Assembly: GCA_017512885.1 (NCBI GenBank)
Contig: JAFWEP010000006.1
Coordinates: 162,217 to 226,216, forward strand
Direction: 5' to 3'
Length of the DNA stretch: 64,000 nucleotides
From: Erysipelotrichaceae bacterium
GTDB lineage: Bacteria; Bacillota_I; Bacilli_A; Erysipelotrichales; Erysipelotrichaceae
Under the pieces are notes generated by a model, which made no database searches, was not told the origin of the DNA, and saw only the letters and a program-made list of their open reading frames with translations. The position numbers and the translations under genes are program-made. Numbering within the stretch: position 1 is the stretch's first letter; every line of letters starts with the position of its first letter. Of this stretch, positions 1 to 8,338 are shown one piece after another.

Positions 1-779
1 GGCCATTCCCGGACCTGACCGGCCGAGATCGAGATGACGCCGTCTTTCGTGGCATAGGTATTGCCGGGAGCCGTCGCGTCGAAGGTGTTGCCGTGCAGAC
101 CGGGCACTCGTCCTTCGGTATTGTAGACAGCATTGAGCGAAGAGAGAGCGACGATGCAGGAATCCAGCAGGGCTACATCGATGTACTGTCCCTCGCCGGT
201 CTGTGAACGGTGATGCAGGGCGGCCAGGATCGCGATCAGCGCATTCTGGCCGGCCATGATGTCGGCGATCGAAGCCCCGCAGCGGATGTTGGGGCCGCCG
301 GCCGGACCGGTCACGCTCATCAGACCGCTCATCGCCTGAGCGATGGGATCGAAGCAGGCCCGGGATGCATAGACGCCGCGTTGTCCGAAACCGGAGATCG
401 AGGCATAGATGATCGTCGCGTTGATCTTCGTGACCTCTTCGTAGGAGAAGCCCAGACGTTCCATCACGCCTGGCCGGAAGTTCTCGACCAGGACATCGGC
501 TTCGGCGATCAGCCGGCGCAGAGCCAGCTTGCCGCGTTCGCTCTTCAGGTTCAGGGTGATGCCCTTCTTGGAACGGTTGAAGGTAGCGAAGTAGGTGCTC
601 TCGCCGTCGACTTTCGGCAGTGAATTGCGGGAGATATCCCCGCTGGGAGATTCCACTTTGATGACATCGGCTCCCAGATCGGCCATCAGAGCCGTACAGA
701 AGGGAGCAGCGACCATCTGTCCCATATCCAGTACTTTGATGCCTTTCAGCGCTGAACCGTCTGTCAGTGTTTCGTACAT
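1..779 (-). CDS. Class III CoA-transferase (CaiB/BaiF family), 5' part only
   Basis: The reading frame opens with ATG at 779 and runs off the left edge, giving the first ~259 residues of a protein usually of about 400. The N-terminal Rossmann-like start (GIKVLDMGQMVAAPFCTALM, then ADLGADVIKVE) and the NRSKKGITLNLK and ENFRPGVMERLG segments are characteristic of formyl-CoA transferase/CaiB/BaiF enzymes, which move CoA between carboxylic acids. The Asp in DVALLDSC sits where the family's catalytic aspartate lies. It is transcribed away from the transporter at 1050 and is a paralogue of the CoA-transferase at 5097, so it probably serves the same pathway, perhaps activating a second acid. The substrate cannot be read from sequence, and the C-terminal half is not visible. 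Confidence 0.93.
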   Translation of the reverse strand, partial: MYETLTDGSALKGIKVLDMGQMVAAPFCTALMADLGADVIKVESPSGDISRNSLPKVDGESTYFATFNRSKKGITLNLKSERGKLALRRLIAEADVLVENFRPGVMERLGFSYEEVTKINATIIYASISGFGQRGVYASRACFDPIAQAMSGLMSVTGPAGGPNIRCGASIADIMAGQNALIAILAALHHRSQTGEGQYIDVALLDSCIVALSSLNAVYNTEGRVPGLHGNTFDATAPGNTYATKDGVISISAGQVREW

Positions 780-1049
780 ATTCCTTGACCTCTTTTTCCA
801 TTACTACTTTACAAAAACGCAGTCTCTGACGGCATCCTGCAAAAGAAGGAAGACAGAGGATCTGCTCTCCTTCAAATGCACAGAACAGCCCAGAAGGACC
901 CGTTTCGCATCTTATATATAACACAGGAAGTACTTTTCGGCTTTCCTAGAAAAACAGGAAAAAACCCCCGCTGACTTCCCTCTTGATGAGGATGAAGCCC
1001 CGCGCGGGGATCTTTTAGAATACAACCGACAAGAAAGGATGGTTCTTTT
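780..1049. promoter_or_regulatory. Divergent intergenic region with a GC-rich hairpin before the transporter
   Basis: This 270-nt stretch separates the divergent CoA-transferase and SLC13 genes, so it should hold both promoters. A perfect palindrome, CCCCGCGCGGGG (998-1009), is followed by ATCTTTT and lies just ahead of the transporter's RBS (GAAAGGA near 1033). It could be a leader hairpin or an operator. The run CCCCCGC at 964-970 could pair with its right arm as an alternative fold. A TATATA-rich element lies near 913-922. I cannot assign -35/-10 boxes with confidence. Confidence 0.4.
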
Positions 1050-2336
1050 ATGACACTACAGATCGCCATCTCCTTTGTGATCATCCTGCTGATGATCATC
1101 GGCTTCGTCGGTGAGATCTTCCCGCTCTGGGTCACGGCTCTGATGGGCTGCCTCAGTTTCTTCGTGACCGGGATCATCGACAAATCTGCCGTATTCTCCG
1201 GATTCTCCAATGATACGGTCTTCATGATCGCCGGTACGATGATCGTCGGTGAAGCCATGTTCCAGACAGGAGCCGCGCAGTTCATCGGCAAAAAGATCAT
1301 CAATGCCGTCGGTTTCGATGAACGGCGCATGATATTCGTCCTGATCCTGGTCGCCGGGATCCTCTCCGCTTTCACCAGCAACTCTTCCGTCATGGCGATG
1401 TTCCTGCCTCTGATCCGCTCGGTCGCTGCCGCTTCCGACGGTAAGATCAAAGCCAAGCACATCGTGATGCCGGTCGGTATCTCGACCATGGTCGGCGGAG
1501 CCTGCACCCTGGTCGGTTCCACTCCCCAGCTGGTCTCCCAGTCCATGCTGGAGCAGGCAGGACTGCGCACCTTCAGTTTCTTCGAACTGGGGATCACCGG
1601 TCTGCCGCTGTTGATCCTACTGGCGGTCTGGTTCGCTTTCATCGCCTATAGACCGTTAGTAAAGAGCGTCGCCTACATGCCGGATGAGCCGGACTACATC
1701 GCGGAAATGAAAAAGAACGGGGATGAGGAAGAAGTCCGTAACCCCAAGATGTATGTCTGCTTCGTTATCCTGATCGTCATGGTCGGACTCTTCCTCTCCG
1801 GGATCTGGACCTCCGGTACGATCGCTACGATCGCCGGCCTGGCCTGCATCGTGACCGGCTGTCTGAGTGCCAAGACTGCCTTCGAGAAGATGGGCTGGAA
1901 CTCGCTGGTCGTCGTCGGTTCGACTCTGGGCGTCGCTAAGGGTCTGAACGCTTCCGGCGCAGCGGCTTATGTCGCCAACGGTCTGGTCTCCCTGATCGGC
2001 ACCAATGCCTCGGTGGTCATCGTCGTAGCGGTCTTCGGTCTGATGTGCACCATCATGAGCAACCTGCTTTCCCATACCGCGACGATCTCTCTGCTGACCC
2101 CGATCTTCATCCCGCTGGCTCAGCAGATGGGGCTCGATCCGACCCTCTTCATCTATATGGTGACCTGCTTTGTCATGTGCGGTTACGCTACCCCGCTGGG
2201 TGTCGCTTCCTATGCCATGACCCTGGCGGAAGGCTACTCCTTCAAGGACTACCAAAAGATCGGCGGACCCTTCAATATCGTGGCCTATATCGTCCTGGTA
2301 CTGCTCTGCTCCGCCCGTTTCCTCTTCGGATTCTGA
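1050..2336 (+). CDS. SLC13/DASS-type carboxylate transporter
   Basis: 428 residues of alternating hydrophobic helices (about 10-12) with no signal peptide. The protein has the internal two-fold pattern of the DASS/ArsB (ion transporter) superfamily: an N-half Ser-Asn motif in FTSNSSVMAMFLPL and a C-half counterpart in SNLLSHTATISLLTPIFIPL. These hairpins bind carboxylate and cation in SLC13 proteins. The likely role is sodium- or proton-coupled uptake of a di- or tricarboxylate across the cytoplasmic membrane. It is the first gene of the + strand catabolic cluster, and a second transporter of the same superfamily closes that cluster at 9470. The exact substrate is unknown. Start chosen at the ATG that follows AGAAAGGATGG. 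Confidence 0.85.
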   Translation: MTLQIAISFVIILLMIIGFVGEIFPLWVTALMGCLSFFVTGIIDKSAVFSGFSNDTVFMIAGTMIVGEAMFQTGAAQFIGKKIINAVGFDERRMIFVLILVAGILSAFTSNSSVMAMFLPLIRSVAAASDGKIKAKHIVMPVGISTMVGGACTLVGSTPQLVSQSMLEQAGLRTFSFFELGITGLPLLILLAVWFAFIAYRPLVKSVAYMPDEPDYIAEMKKNGDEEEVRNPKMYVCFVILIVMVGLFLSGIWTSGTIATIAGLACIVTGCLSAKTAFEKMGWNSLVVVGSTLGVAKGLNASGAAAYVANGLVSLIGTNASVVIVVAVFGLMCTIMSNLLSHTATISLLTPIFIPLAQQMGLDPTLFIYMVTCFVMCGYATPLGVASYAMTLAEGYSFKDYQKIGGPFNIVAYIVLVLLCSARFLFGF

Positions 2337-2445
2337 TCCGTCAATACTAGTAAAACTCCCGATCTCCTTTCCCACTTTTGCAGGAAGAAAGGGCGGGTGG
2401 GAATCGCTACACTGAAACTGAACAAAGACAAAGAAAGGAAGAAAT

Positions 2446-3885
2446 ATGAAATACGGAATCAAATCGACAGGTGCCTATCTGCCGTACCGTTATCTGCCGA
2501 AGGCGGACATCAGCAAAGCCTGGGGCGGTAAGGGTGGCAAAGGCGAAAAAAGCGTTGCCGATGTAGATGAAGATTCGATCACGATGGCCGTGGAAGCAGC
2601 TCTGGGCTGCTTCCGGACGACGAAACGTTCCGATGTCGATGCTCTCTACTTCGCAACGACCACGGCTCCCTACGCGGAAAAACAGAACGCAGCGCTGATC
2701 TCCGTCGCGTGCGACCTGCTGGACGACAAGGTCTTCACCGCTGATGTGACCTCCTCCACCCGGGCCGGCACCAACGCACTGCGTCTGGCACTGGACAGCG
2801 TCAAGGCCGGATCGGCCGAGAAAGCGCTGGTCACTGCTGCGGAGACCCGCAACGGTTTCCCCAAATCGGCACAGGAAGCCGGTTTCGGTGACGCAGCCGC
2901 GGCTGTCGTCGTCGCTGCCGGAGAAGCGGAAGACCTGCTGGCTTCCGTAGATTTCCAGGCTTCCGTCAACGAAGAGATCAACGACTACTGGCGCAATGCG
3001 GATGAGAAGTTCGTCCGTCACGCCGAGAAGCGTTTCTGTGATGAAGAAGGCTACCTGCTGCAGGTCGGGCTGATCCTGAAAAAGGTCCTCCAGTCCGGCT
3101 ATTGTGCAGAAGATTTTGCGAAAGTCGTCCTGGTCAATCAGGGCAATCCCAAACTTCTGAAGAAACTGCTGGTTAAGAACGGCATTGCCGAGGAGAAACT
3201 CGTATCTACGTTCACTGATACGGTCGGCGACAGCGGTGCAGCTCAGGCACTCCTGGGTCTCGTCAATGCTTTGGAGAATGCCGAAGAAGGAGAAAAGATC
3301 CTGCTGGTCGATTACGGCAACGGTGCTTCCGCTTTCGTCCTGACCGTACAACCGGGCATCAAAGATCGTCCGGTCGCGCAGATCGCTCACTATCTCGCGA
3401 CCCGCGCGCCGCTGGATTCCTATGCCCGCTTCCTTTCCTGGCGGGGCATTGCCACGGCAGAGCCGGGCACGCCCTACAAGGTACAGCCTTCCTGGGCGCA
3501 GACCTGGCGTGAACAGCGCATCAACCTGCGCTTACACGGCAGTGTCTGCAAGAAGTGCGGTTCCGCGCTCTTCCCGATCAACCGGGTCTGTGACTGCTGC
3601 GGCAGCAAGGACGAATACGAAGAGTTCTCGGCGCAGGAAGAGATCGGCAAGCTCTATACCTTCTCGATCGATGAATTCGCCGGACAGAGCGATGATCCGG
3701 TCATCATCCAGGCTGTCGCCGAAGTCAGCAACGGTGCTCACATCTACACACTGATGACCGACTTCGTCCGTGAGGAAGTGAAGGTCGATATGGACGTAGA
3801 ATTCACATTCCGCCGTTTCAATGAACTGGGCAACTTCCCGAACTACTTCTGGAAGATCCGTCCGGTCAGAAGGGAGGTCCGCTGA
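2446..3885 (+). CDS. HMG-CoA-synthase-like protein fused to a DUF35 Zn-ribbon/OB-fold domain
   Basis: 479 residues. Residues 1-~330 follow the hydroxymethylglutaryl-CoA synthase/ketoacyl-synthase III thiolase fold (MKYGIKSTGAYLPYRYLPKA at the start). Residues ~350-479 form a DUF35 module with a zinc ribbon (CKKCG and CDCCG pairs) followed by an OB fold. In archaeal HMG-CoA synthases and relatives the nucleophilic Cys sits in DxxxxCxAGTxAL; here the matching stretch from D100 has Thr at position 105, so the usual catalytic cysteine is absent. DUF35 proteins are known to bind CoA and to bridge partner enzymes in thiolase/HMGCS complexes. The next gene, two nucleotides downstream, is an intact SCP2-type thiolase. 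I infer a non-catalytic or accessory partner for that thiolase, comparable in layout to BbsAB-type complexes. Confidence 0.82.
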   Translation: MKYGIKSTGAYLPYRYLPKADISKAWGGKGGKGEKSVADVDEDSITMAVEAALGCFRTTKRSDVDALYFATTTAPYAEKQNAALISVACDLLDDKVFTADVTSSTRAGTNALRLALDSVKAGSAEKALVTAAETRNGFPKSAQEAGFGDAAAAVVVAAGEAEDLLASVDFQASVNEEINDYWRNADEKFVRHAEKRFCDEEGYLLQVGLILKKVLQSGYCAEDFAKVVLVNQGNPKLLKKLLVKNGIAEEKLVSTFTDTVGDSGAAQALLGLVNALENAEEGEKILLVDYGNGASAFVLTVQPGIKDRPVAQIAHYLATRAPLDSYARFLSWRGIATAEPGTPYKVQPSWAQTWREQRINLRLHGSVCKKCGSALFPINRVCDCCGSKDEYEEFSAQEEIGKLYTFSIDEFAGQSDDPVIIQAVAEVSNGAHIYTLMTDFVREEVKVDMDVEFTFRRFNELGNFPNYFWKIRPVRREVR

Positions 3886-3886
3886 A

Positions 3887-5092
3887 ATGGCTGAATACTT
3901 CAAGAATAAAAACATCAAGGATGAACTGGCTATCATCGGCATGGGCTGCACCAAGTTCGGTGAACGCTGGGATGTCGGTCTCTCCGACCTGATCATCGAT
4001 GCCGCCTTCGAAGCCTTCGAAGATGCCGGCATCAAGCCCTCCGATGTGGAAGTCTGCTACTTCGCCAATACCAATGCTCCGAACAACTGTTCCGGTACTC
4101 CGGTCACCGATGCCCTGAAGATCCACGGTATCCCGGTCACCCGCAACGAGAACTGGTGCACCTCCGGTCATATCGCTCTGATCAATGCCTGCCTGGCTGT
4201 CTCCAGCGGCATGTGTGATATCGCCATGGCCATCGGTGCCGAAAAGCTGAAGGACAAGGGCTACGCCGGCATGGGCGTCGGCCGCGGTCTGGATCCGGTC
4301 CGGGAAGCCCGGCGGGATGCCCCCGGTTCCTTCGCGCTGATCGCCGAGGCCTACGGCAAGAAATACGGTTATTCCTACGATGAGATCAAGACCGCGCTGG
4401 CGAAGATCGACATCAAGAACCACTATAACGGCTCATTGAGCCCGAAAGCCCATTTCCACAACAAGCTGACCATGGAACAGGTCATGGCCGCACCGATGAT
4501 CGCTTCGCCCTTAGGTCTCTATGACTGCTGCGGTACTTCCGACGGCGCGGCCTGCGCGATCATCACCCGGGCTGATCTGGCAGAGAAGTTCCGCAAGGAT
4601 CCGATCTACATCAAGGGCTTCGGCTGCGCGACGGATATGATCACCCCGCACTACCGTCCTCGGGACTTCGACTGGACCAGTTTCGAAGCGTTGCGCAACT
4701 GCGCCAAAATGGCTTACGAGATGGCTGGCATCACCGATCCCCGCGAACAGATCGATCTGGCGGAAGTCCATGACTGCTTCTCGGTCACGGAGATGACGAT
4801 CTACGAAGATTTCGGTTTCTCCAAGCGAGGAGAAGCCATCAAGGATATCAACGACGGTTTCTTCGAGAGGACCGGCGGCTTACCTGTCAACGTCGACGGC
4901 GGCCTGAAGTGCTTCGGCCATCCGGTCGGTGCCTCCGGCATCCGTATGACCTACGAGATCTACAAGCAGCTGCAGCACAAGGTCGATAATCCCGAGCGTC
5001 AGCTGGAAGATGTCCACATCGGTCTCTCCCAGACCTTCGGCGGTCCGCCGCAGATCGCTGCCTGCATGATCCTGGGCAATGAGAAAGGATAA
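3887..5092 (+). CDS. SCP2/SCPx-type thiolase (acyl-CoA acetyltransferase)
   Basis: 401 residues, starting at the ATG after GGGAGGTCC one base past the upstream stop. Thiolase landmarks are complete: nucleophilic Cys91 in ENWCTSGHIAL, a His in EVHDCFSVTE, and the C-terminal GGLKCFGHPVGASG block carrying the second catalytic Cys/His region. The lineage is the non-canonical SCPx thiolase group, which often works with DUF35 proteins. Expected reaction: CoA-dependent cleavage of a 3-oxoacyl-CoA to acetyl-CoA plus a shortened acyl-CoA, or the reverse. Between the fused DUF35 protein and a CoA-transferase, thiolysis in a degradative pathway is the most economical reading. Released acetyl-CoA could feed PduL/AckA encoded at 14.4-16.2 kb. 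Confidence 0.9.
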   Translation: MAEYFKNKNIKDELAIIGMGCTKFGERWDVGLSDLIIDAAFEAFEDAGIKPSDVEVCYFANTNAPNNCSGTPVTDALKIHGIPVTRNENWCTSGHIALINACLAVSSGMCDIAMAIGAEKLKDKGYAGMGVGRGLDPVREARRDAPGSFALIAEAYGKKYGYSYDEIKTALAKIDIKNHYNGSLSPKAHFHNKLTMEQVMAAPMIASPLGLYDCCGTSDGAACAIITRADLAEKFRKDPIYIKGFGCATDMITPHYRPRDFDWTSFEALRNCAKMAYEMAGITDPREQIDLAEVHDCFSVTEMTIYEDFGFSKRGEAIKDINDGFFERTGGLPVNVDGGLKCFGHPVGASGIRMTYEIYKQLQHKVDNPERQLEDVHIGLSQTFGGPPQIAACMILGNEKG

Positions 5093-5096
5093 GAAG

Positions 5097-6281
5097 ATGA
5101 GTAAAGGTGCATTAGAAGGGATCCGGGTCCTGGACCTGGGCCGCGTCCTGGCAGCGCCTTCCGCTGCTGCCCTCCTGGGCGACATGGGAGCCGATGTCAT
5201 CAAAGTCGAACAGCCGGTCAAGGGCGATGATTCCCGTAACTTCGCTCCGATCAAGAACGGTGCTTCCGGTTACTACAAGAACTTCAACCGCAGCAAGCGC
5301 GGTATCACCCTCGATCTGAAAAAGGGGAAGGATGTCTTCCTCGATCTGGTGAAGACAGCCGATGTCGTCATTGAGAACTTCCGTCCCGGTACGATGGAAA
5401 AGCTCGGACTGGGCTATGAGGAACTGAAGAAGATCAATCCGCGTCTGATCTACGGTTCGATCTCCGGCTTCGGCGCGACCGGCCCCTACAAATACCGGGC
5501 CGGTTACGATACGATGTCCCAGGCCTGGGCCGGTGTCATGAGCATTACCGGCTGGCCGCAGGATGATCCGGTCCGCTGCGGCGCTTCCTTCGGGGATGTC
5601 GTCGGCGGTCTGAACCTGGTCATCGGCGTCCTGGCCGCGCTGCGTTACCGTGATCTGACTGGTGAAGGTCAGTTCATCGATATCTCACTGGTCGACGGCT
5701 GCATCACCTGTGAAGCTTCCATGATGCAGGTCTACCTGACCAACGGCACCGTTCCTACCAAGAACGGCAACTGCTACACTTCCTCCGCTCCGGGCGGCGG
5801 TTACCACACCAAAGACGGCTACATGGTCATCAACGGTTCCGCTCCGAAGTTCTGGGCTCTGCTCTGCAACGAGATGGGCAAGCCGGAACTGATCGAAGAC
5901 GAACGCTTCGCTACCAACCCGCTGCGCGTCGCACACCGGGCGGAGCTCGATACGATCGTCGAAGCCTGGACGACTTCCCTGACCACCAATGAGATCATGG
6001 ACCGCCTGCTGCCGAAGGGCTTCGCCTGCGCTCCGATCTATTCCCTGGATCAGGTCGTAGCCGACGAACAGTTCTCGGTCTACCGGAACATGTTCCCGGA
6101 GATCGACGATCCCGATCATGGGAAGACCCGCTTCACCAATTCCGCCATCAAAATGTCGGAAACGATGCCCGAGATCCGCAAACCGGCTCCGCGCCTAGGT
6201 GAAGACAACGAGACCATCTACGGCGAACTGGGCTACTCGGAAGAGAAGATCGCCCAGCTGAAGGAAGACCAGGTCATCTGA
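5097..6281 (+). CDS. Class III CoA-transferase (CaiB/BaiF family)
   Basis: 394 residues. ATG 5097 is chosen over the in-frame start at 5079 because AAAGGA (5084-5089) sits seven bases ahead of it. The N-terminal GIRVLDLGRVLAAPSAAALL, GADVIKVEQPVKG, ENFRPGTMEKLGLGYEEL and the Asp of DISLVDGC (the family's catalytic position) are all present, and length is normal. Function: reversible transfer of CoA from an acyl-CoA donor to a free acid, here presumably activating the oxo-acid that the neighbouring thiolase then cleaves. It is clearly paralogous to the truncated gene at the left edge. The stop at 6281 is one base from the next start, so the genes are very likely co-transcribed. Confidence 0.93.
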   Translation: MSKGALEGIRVLDLGRVLAAPSAAALLGDMGADVIKVEQPVKGDDSRNFAPIKNGASGYYKNFNRSKRGITLDLKKGKDVFLDLVKTADVVIENFRPGTMEKLGLGYEELKKINPRLIYGSISGFGATGPYKYRAGYDTMSQAWAGVMSITGWPQDDPVRCGASFGDVVGGLNLVIGVLAALRYRDLTGEGQFIDISLVDGCITCEASMMQVYLTNGTVPTKNGNCYTSSAPGGGYHTKDGYMVINGSAPKFWALLCNEMGKPELIEDERFATNPLRVAHRAELDTIVEAWTTSLTTNEIMDRLLPKGFACAPIYSLDQVVADEQFSVYRNMFPEIDDPDHGKTRFTNSAIKMSETMPEIRKPAPRLGEDNETIYGELGYSEEKIAQLKEDQVI

Positions 6282-6282
6282 C

Positions 6283-7092
6283 ATGATCAGTTCCTACTAT
6301 GTCGATGTGGACGGGGTAAAGATCTGCGTCGAGACCAACAACGGCCCCAAAGAGAACGGCACGATGTGCTGCTTCGTCTCCGCTGGAAGGGACTCCCGCT
6401 CTTACCACGGTATCATGAACTATCTGCAGGACCGTTACGAAGTGATCTGCTTCGATATGCCCGGTCACGGCAAATCCTGGCCGCTGCCGGGACTGAAGTG
6501 CCTGGATAACTACGTGGACTTCTGTGAGTTCATCATCCGCACCTTCGAAGTCCTGGGCATTGAGAATCCGATCTGTCTGGGAGCAGCCTTAGGCGGCAAT
6601 GCCTGCTTCTATCTGGCACAGCACATCCCGATCAGGGCGATCGTCTCGATGACCGGAACAGACTACTCTCCCTTCGTATCACAGAACGTGATCGACAACC
6701 TCGATCATCCCTACGCCAGTGTGCAGCATACCCATCTGGACTTCACGAACAGTCTGATCGGTTCCGCTGTCCCGCAGGAGAACCGTGATCTGATCCTCTG
6801 GGGCGTGATCAGTGAATGTGGCCGAACGAAGAAAGCCGATTACGGCGGAGTCTATAATGGTTTCGATGTCCGCAAGGATATGGACAAAGTGACCTGCCCC
6901 TGTCTAATCATCCGCGGCGGAGATGACTGGAGTGAGAACCAGCAGATGCATGACGAAGTCATGGCCAGACTGGTCAACTGCCGCTATCTCAGCTACAAGG
7001 TGATCCCCGGGATCGCGCACTATCATCCGACGGAAGCGCCGGAACTGATCAGTGACGTGATCGTGCAATTCTTGCAGGAAGCAAAAGCTTAG
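6283..7092 (+). CDS. Alpha/beta-hydrolase-fold protein lacking the nucleophile (pseudoenzyme?)
   Basis: 269 residues with the alpha/beta-hydrolase outline: FDMPGHGKSWPLPG after strand 4, a nucleophile-elbow region, IIRGGDDW carrying the acid region and GIAHYHPTEAPE near the C-terminus with the His. At the elbow the sequence reads CLGAALGGN, so the usual Ser is Ala102. The close paralogue at 7513 has GCSVAG with Ser104 at the same place. The codon is GCC, so the change is not a one-base read error from TCN at every position but could still be a single T to G change. It may be a binding or regulatory partner of the active paralogue, or catalyse a Ser-independent reaction as some C-C hydrolase relatives do. 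Confidence 0.85.
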   Translation: MISSYYVDVDGVKICVETNNGPKENGTMCCFVSAGRDSRSYHGIMNYLQDRYEVICFDMPGHGKSWPLPGLKCLDNYVDFCEFIIRTFEVLGIENPICLGAALGGNACFYLAQHIPIRAIVSMTGTDYSPFVSQNVIDNLDHPYASVQHTHLDFTNSLIGSAVPQENRDLILWGVISECGRTKKADYGGVYNGFDVRKDMDKVTCPCLIIRGGDDWSENQQMHDEVMARLVNCRYLSYKVIPGIAHYHPTEAPELISDVIVQFLQEAKA

Positions 7093-7109
7093 CTTGAAAA
7101 GGAGGAACT

Positions 7110-7502
7110 ATGTCGAATCAGGAAAAGCTTGAGAAATTCAAAAAACTTCAGGAAATGATCAACGGTCCGGAAGCCGCTGAATTCCTGGACTACTGGGATG
7201 GTCGTTTCTTCACGGGAGATATGACCTTCATCATGAACGGAGTCCCCTTCAACATGTTTTTCTACAAGGGGAAGATGATCGACGTCTTCATCGGTCAGCC
7301 GTCTAACGGCTACAACGTCGGTCTCTCCGGAGATGAGGAACAGTGGAACACCTTCTTCCAGCACCGCAACTTCCAGCTCGCTACTTCGGTCAAGCACTGT
7401 GACCGCCCCTTCACCAATCTGGGAAGCGCTCTGGCCAATCGTCAGAACAACGCTGTCATCGCTCAGGTCGCCCGCTTAACAGCGAAGGCGTTCTGCGACT
7501 AA
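7110..7502 (+). CDS. Small SCP2-like lipid/acyl-binding protein (tentative)
   Basis: 130 residues between the two paralogous hydrolases, with a good RBS (AGGAGGAAC) before ATG 7110. No signal peptide or membrane helix is seen. The middle of the protein (about residues 45-90) has the strand pattern of SCP-2 sterol-carrier domains: a polar MTFIMNG strand, VPFNMFFYKGKMIDVFIG, and VGLSGDEEQWNTFF, which recalls the family's TLTGDEEDF step. SCP-2 domains bind fatty acyl or sterol-like ligands. The presence of an SCPx-type thiolase in the same operon agrees with an acyl-carrier or ligand-shuttling role. The match is by eye and distant, so a different small fold is possible. Confidence 0.6.
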   Translation: MSNQEKLEKFKKLQEMINGPEAAEFLDYWDGRFFTGDMTFIMNGVPFNMFFYKGKMIDVFIGQPSNGYNVGLSGDEEQWNTFFQHRNFQLATSVKHCDRPFTNLGSALANRQNNAVIAQVARLTAKAFCD

Positions 7503-7512
7503 GGAGGACACA

Positions 7513-8334
7513 ATGGCTATTCGCGGCGCATATGTGAATGTCAAGGGCATTCAGACTTACTATGAGACCAACGATGGTCCGAAGAACCCGCATGGCACGC
7601 TGGTATGCCTGCATACCGCCGGCCGTGACACCCGTCAGTACCATGGTCTGATGGACTACTTCCAGGATAAGTACAATGTCATAGCCTTCGATTTCCCAGC
7701 TCATGGCAAATCCTGGCCGCTCCCCGGTCTGACCGGCATCAAGACCAAGGAAGAATACGGCGAATTCACCTGGGCTTTCATCCAGGAACTGGGCATCGAT
7801 GATCCGATCGTCGTCGGCTGCTCTGTCGCCGGCAACATGGTCTACTACCTGGCAGAGAACTATCCGGTCCGGGCAATGGTCTCCATGCAGGGATCCCCGC
7901 AGATCCTGGCCATGCAGACGAGCTACGGCACCACCGTTGACCTGCTGGACAACCCCTATGTTTCCTGCCAGCACTCACACTGGGATTTCTCCGAGAGCCT
8001 GATGGGCAAGAAGTGCCCGAAGGAAGCGCATGACCTGATCATGTGGGGCGTCTGCCAAGAGATCGGCCGCACCAAGAAGTGTGACCTGTCCCTCTACAAC
8101 AACTACGATGTCACGGCTGATCTCGATAAGATCACCTGTCCGTCCCTGCTGATCCGCGGTCTGGATGACTGGAACGTTCCGGATCATTACTACGAGACAG
8201 CGATCAAGGGTATGGTCAACTGCCCGAAACTGGAATGGAAGAAGGTCGAAGGCTACGGTCACTTCATCGCTGTTGAAGCTCCGGAGATCGTCGGCGAACT
8301 GATCGACAACTTCCTGAACGAAGCAAACGCGTAA
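7513..8334 (+). CDS. Alpha/beta hydrolase (enol-lactonase/C-C hydrolase-like)
   Basis: 273 residues. Nucleophile Ser104 lies in VVGCSVAGN, the acid in LIRGLDDW and the His in GYGHFIAVEAPE, so the triad looks complete. The FDFPAHGKSWPLPG segment is shared almost word for word with the paralogue at 6283. The overall plan resembles 3-oxoadipate enol-lactonases and meta-cleavage product hydrolases. With a muconate-lactonizing-type enzyme starting four bases downstream and a CoA-transferase plus thiolase upstream, lactone or ester opening before CoA activation is a reasonable inference. RBS AAGGAGGACACA precedes ATG 7513. Confidence 0.85.
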   Translation: MAIRGAYVNVKGIQTYYETNDGPKNPHGTLVCLHTAGRDTRQYHGLMDYFQDKYNVIAFDFPAHGKSWPLPGLTGIKTKEEYGEFTWAFIQELGIDDPIVVGCSVAGNMVYYLAENYPVRAMVSMQGSPQILAMQTSYGTTVDLLDNPYVSCQHSHWDFSESLMGKKCPKEAHDLIMWGVCQEIGRTKKCDLSLYNNYDVTADLDKITCPSLLIRGLDDWNVPDHYYETAIKGMVNCPKLEWKKVEGYGHFIAVEAPEIVGELIDNFLNEANA

Positions 8335-8338
8335 GACC

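Noticed and set aside
1656..2462. 268-codon minus-strand frame opposite the first SLC13 gene
   Set aside because: Gln/Asp/His-rich antisense of a membrane protein; spans a gene junction.
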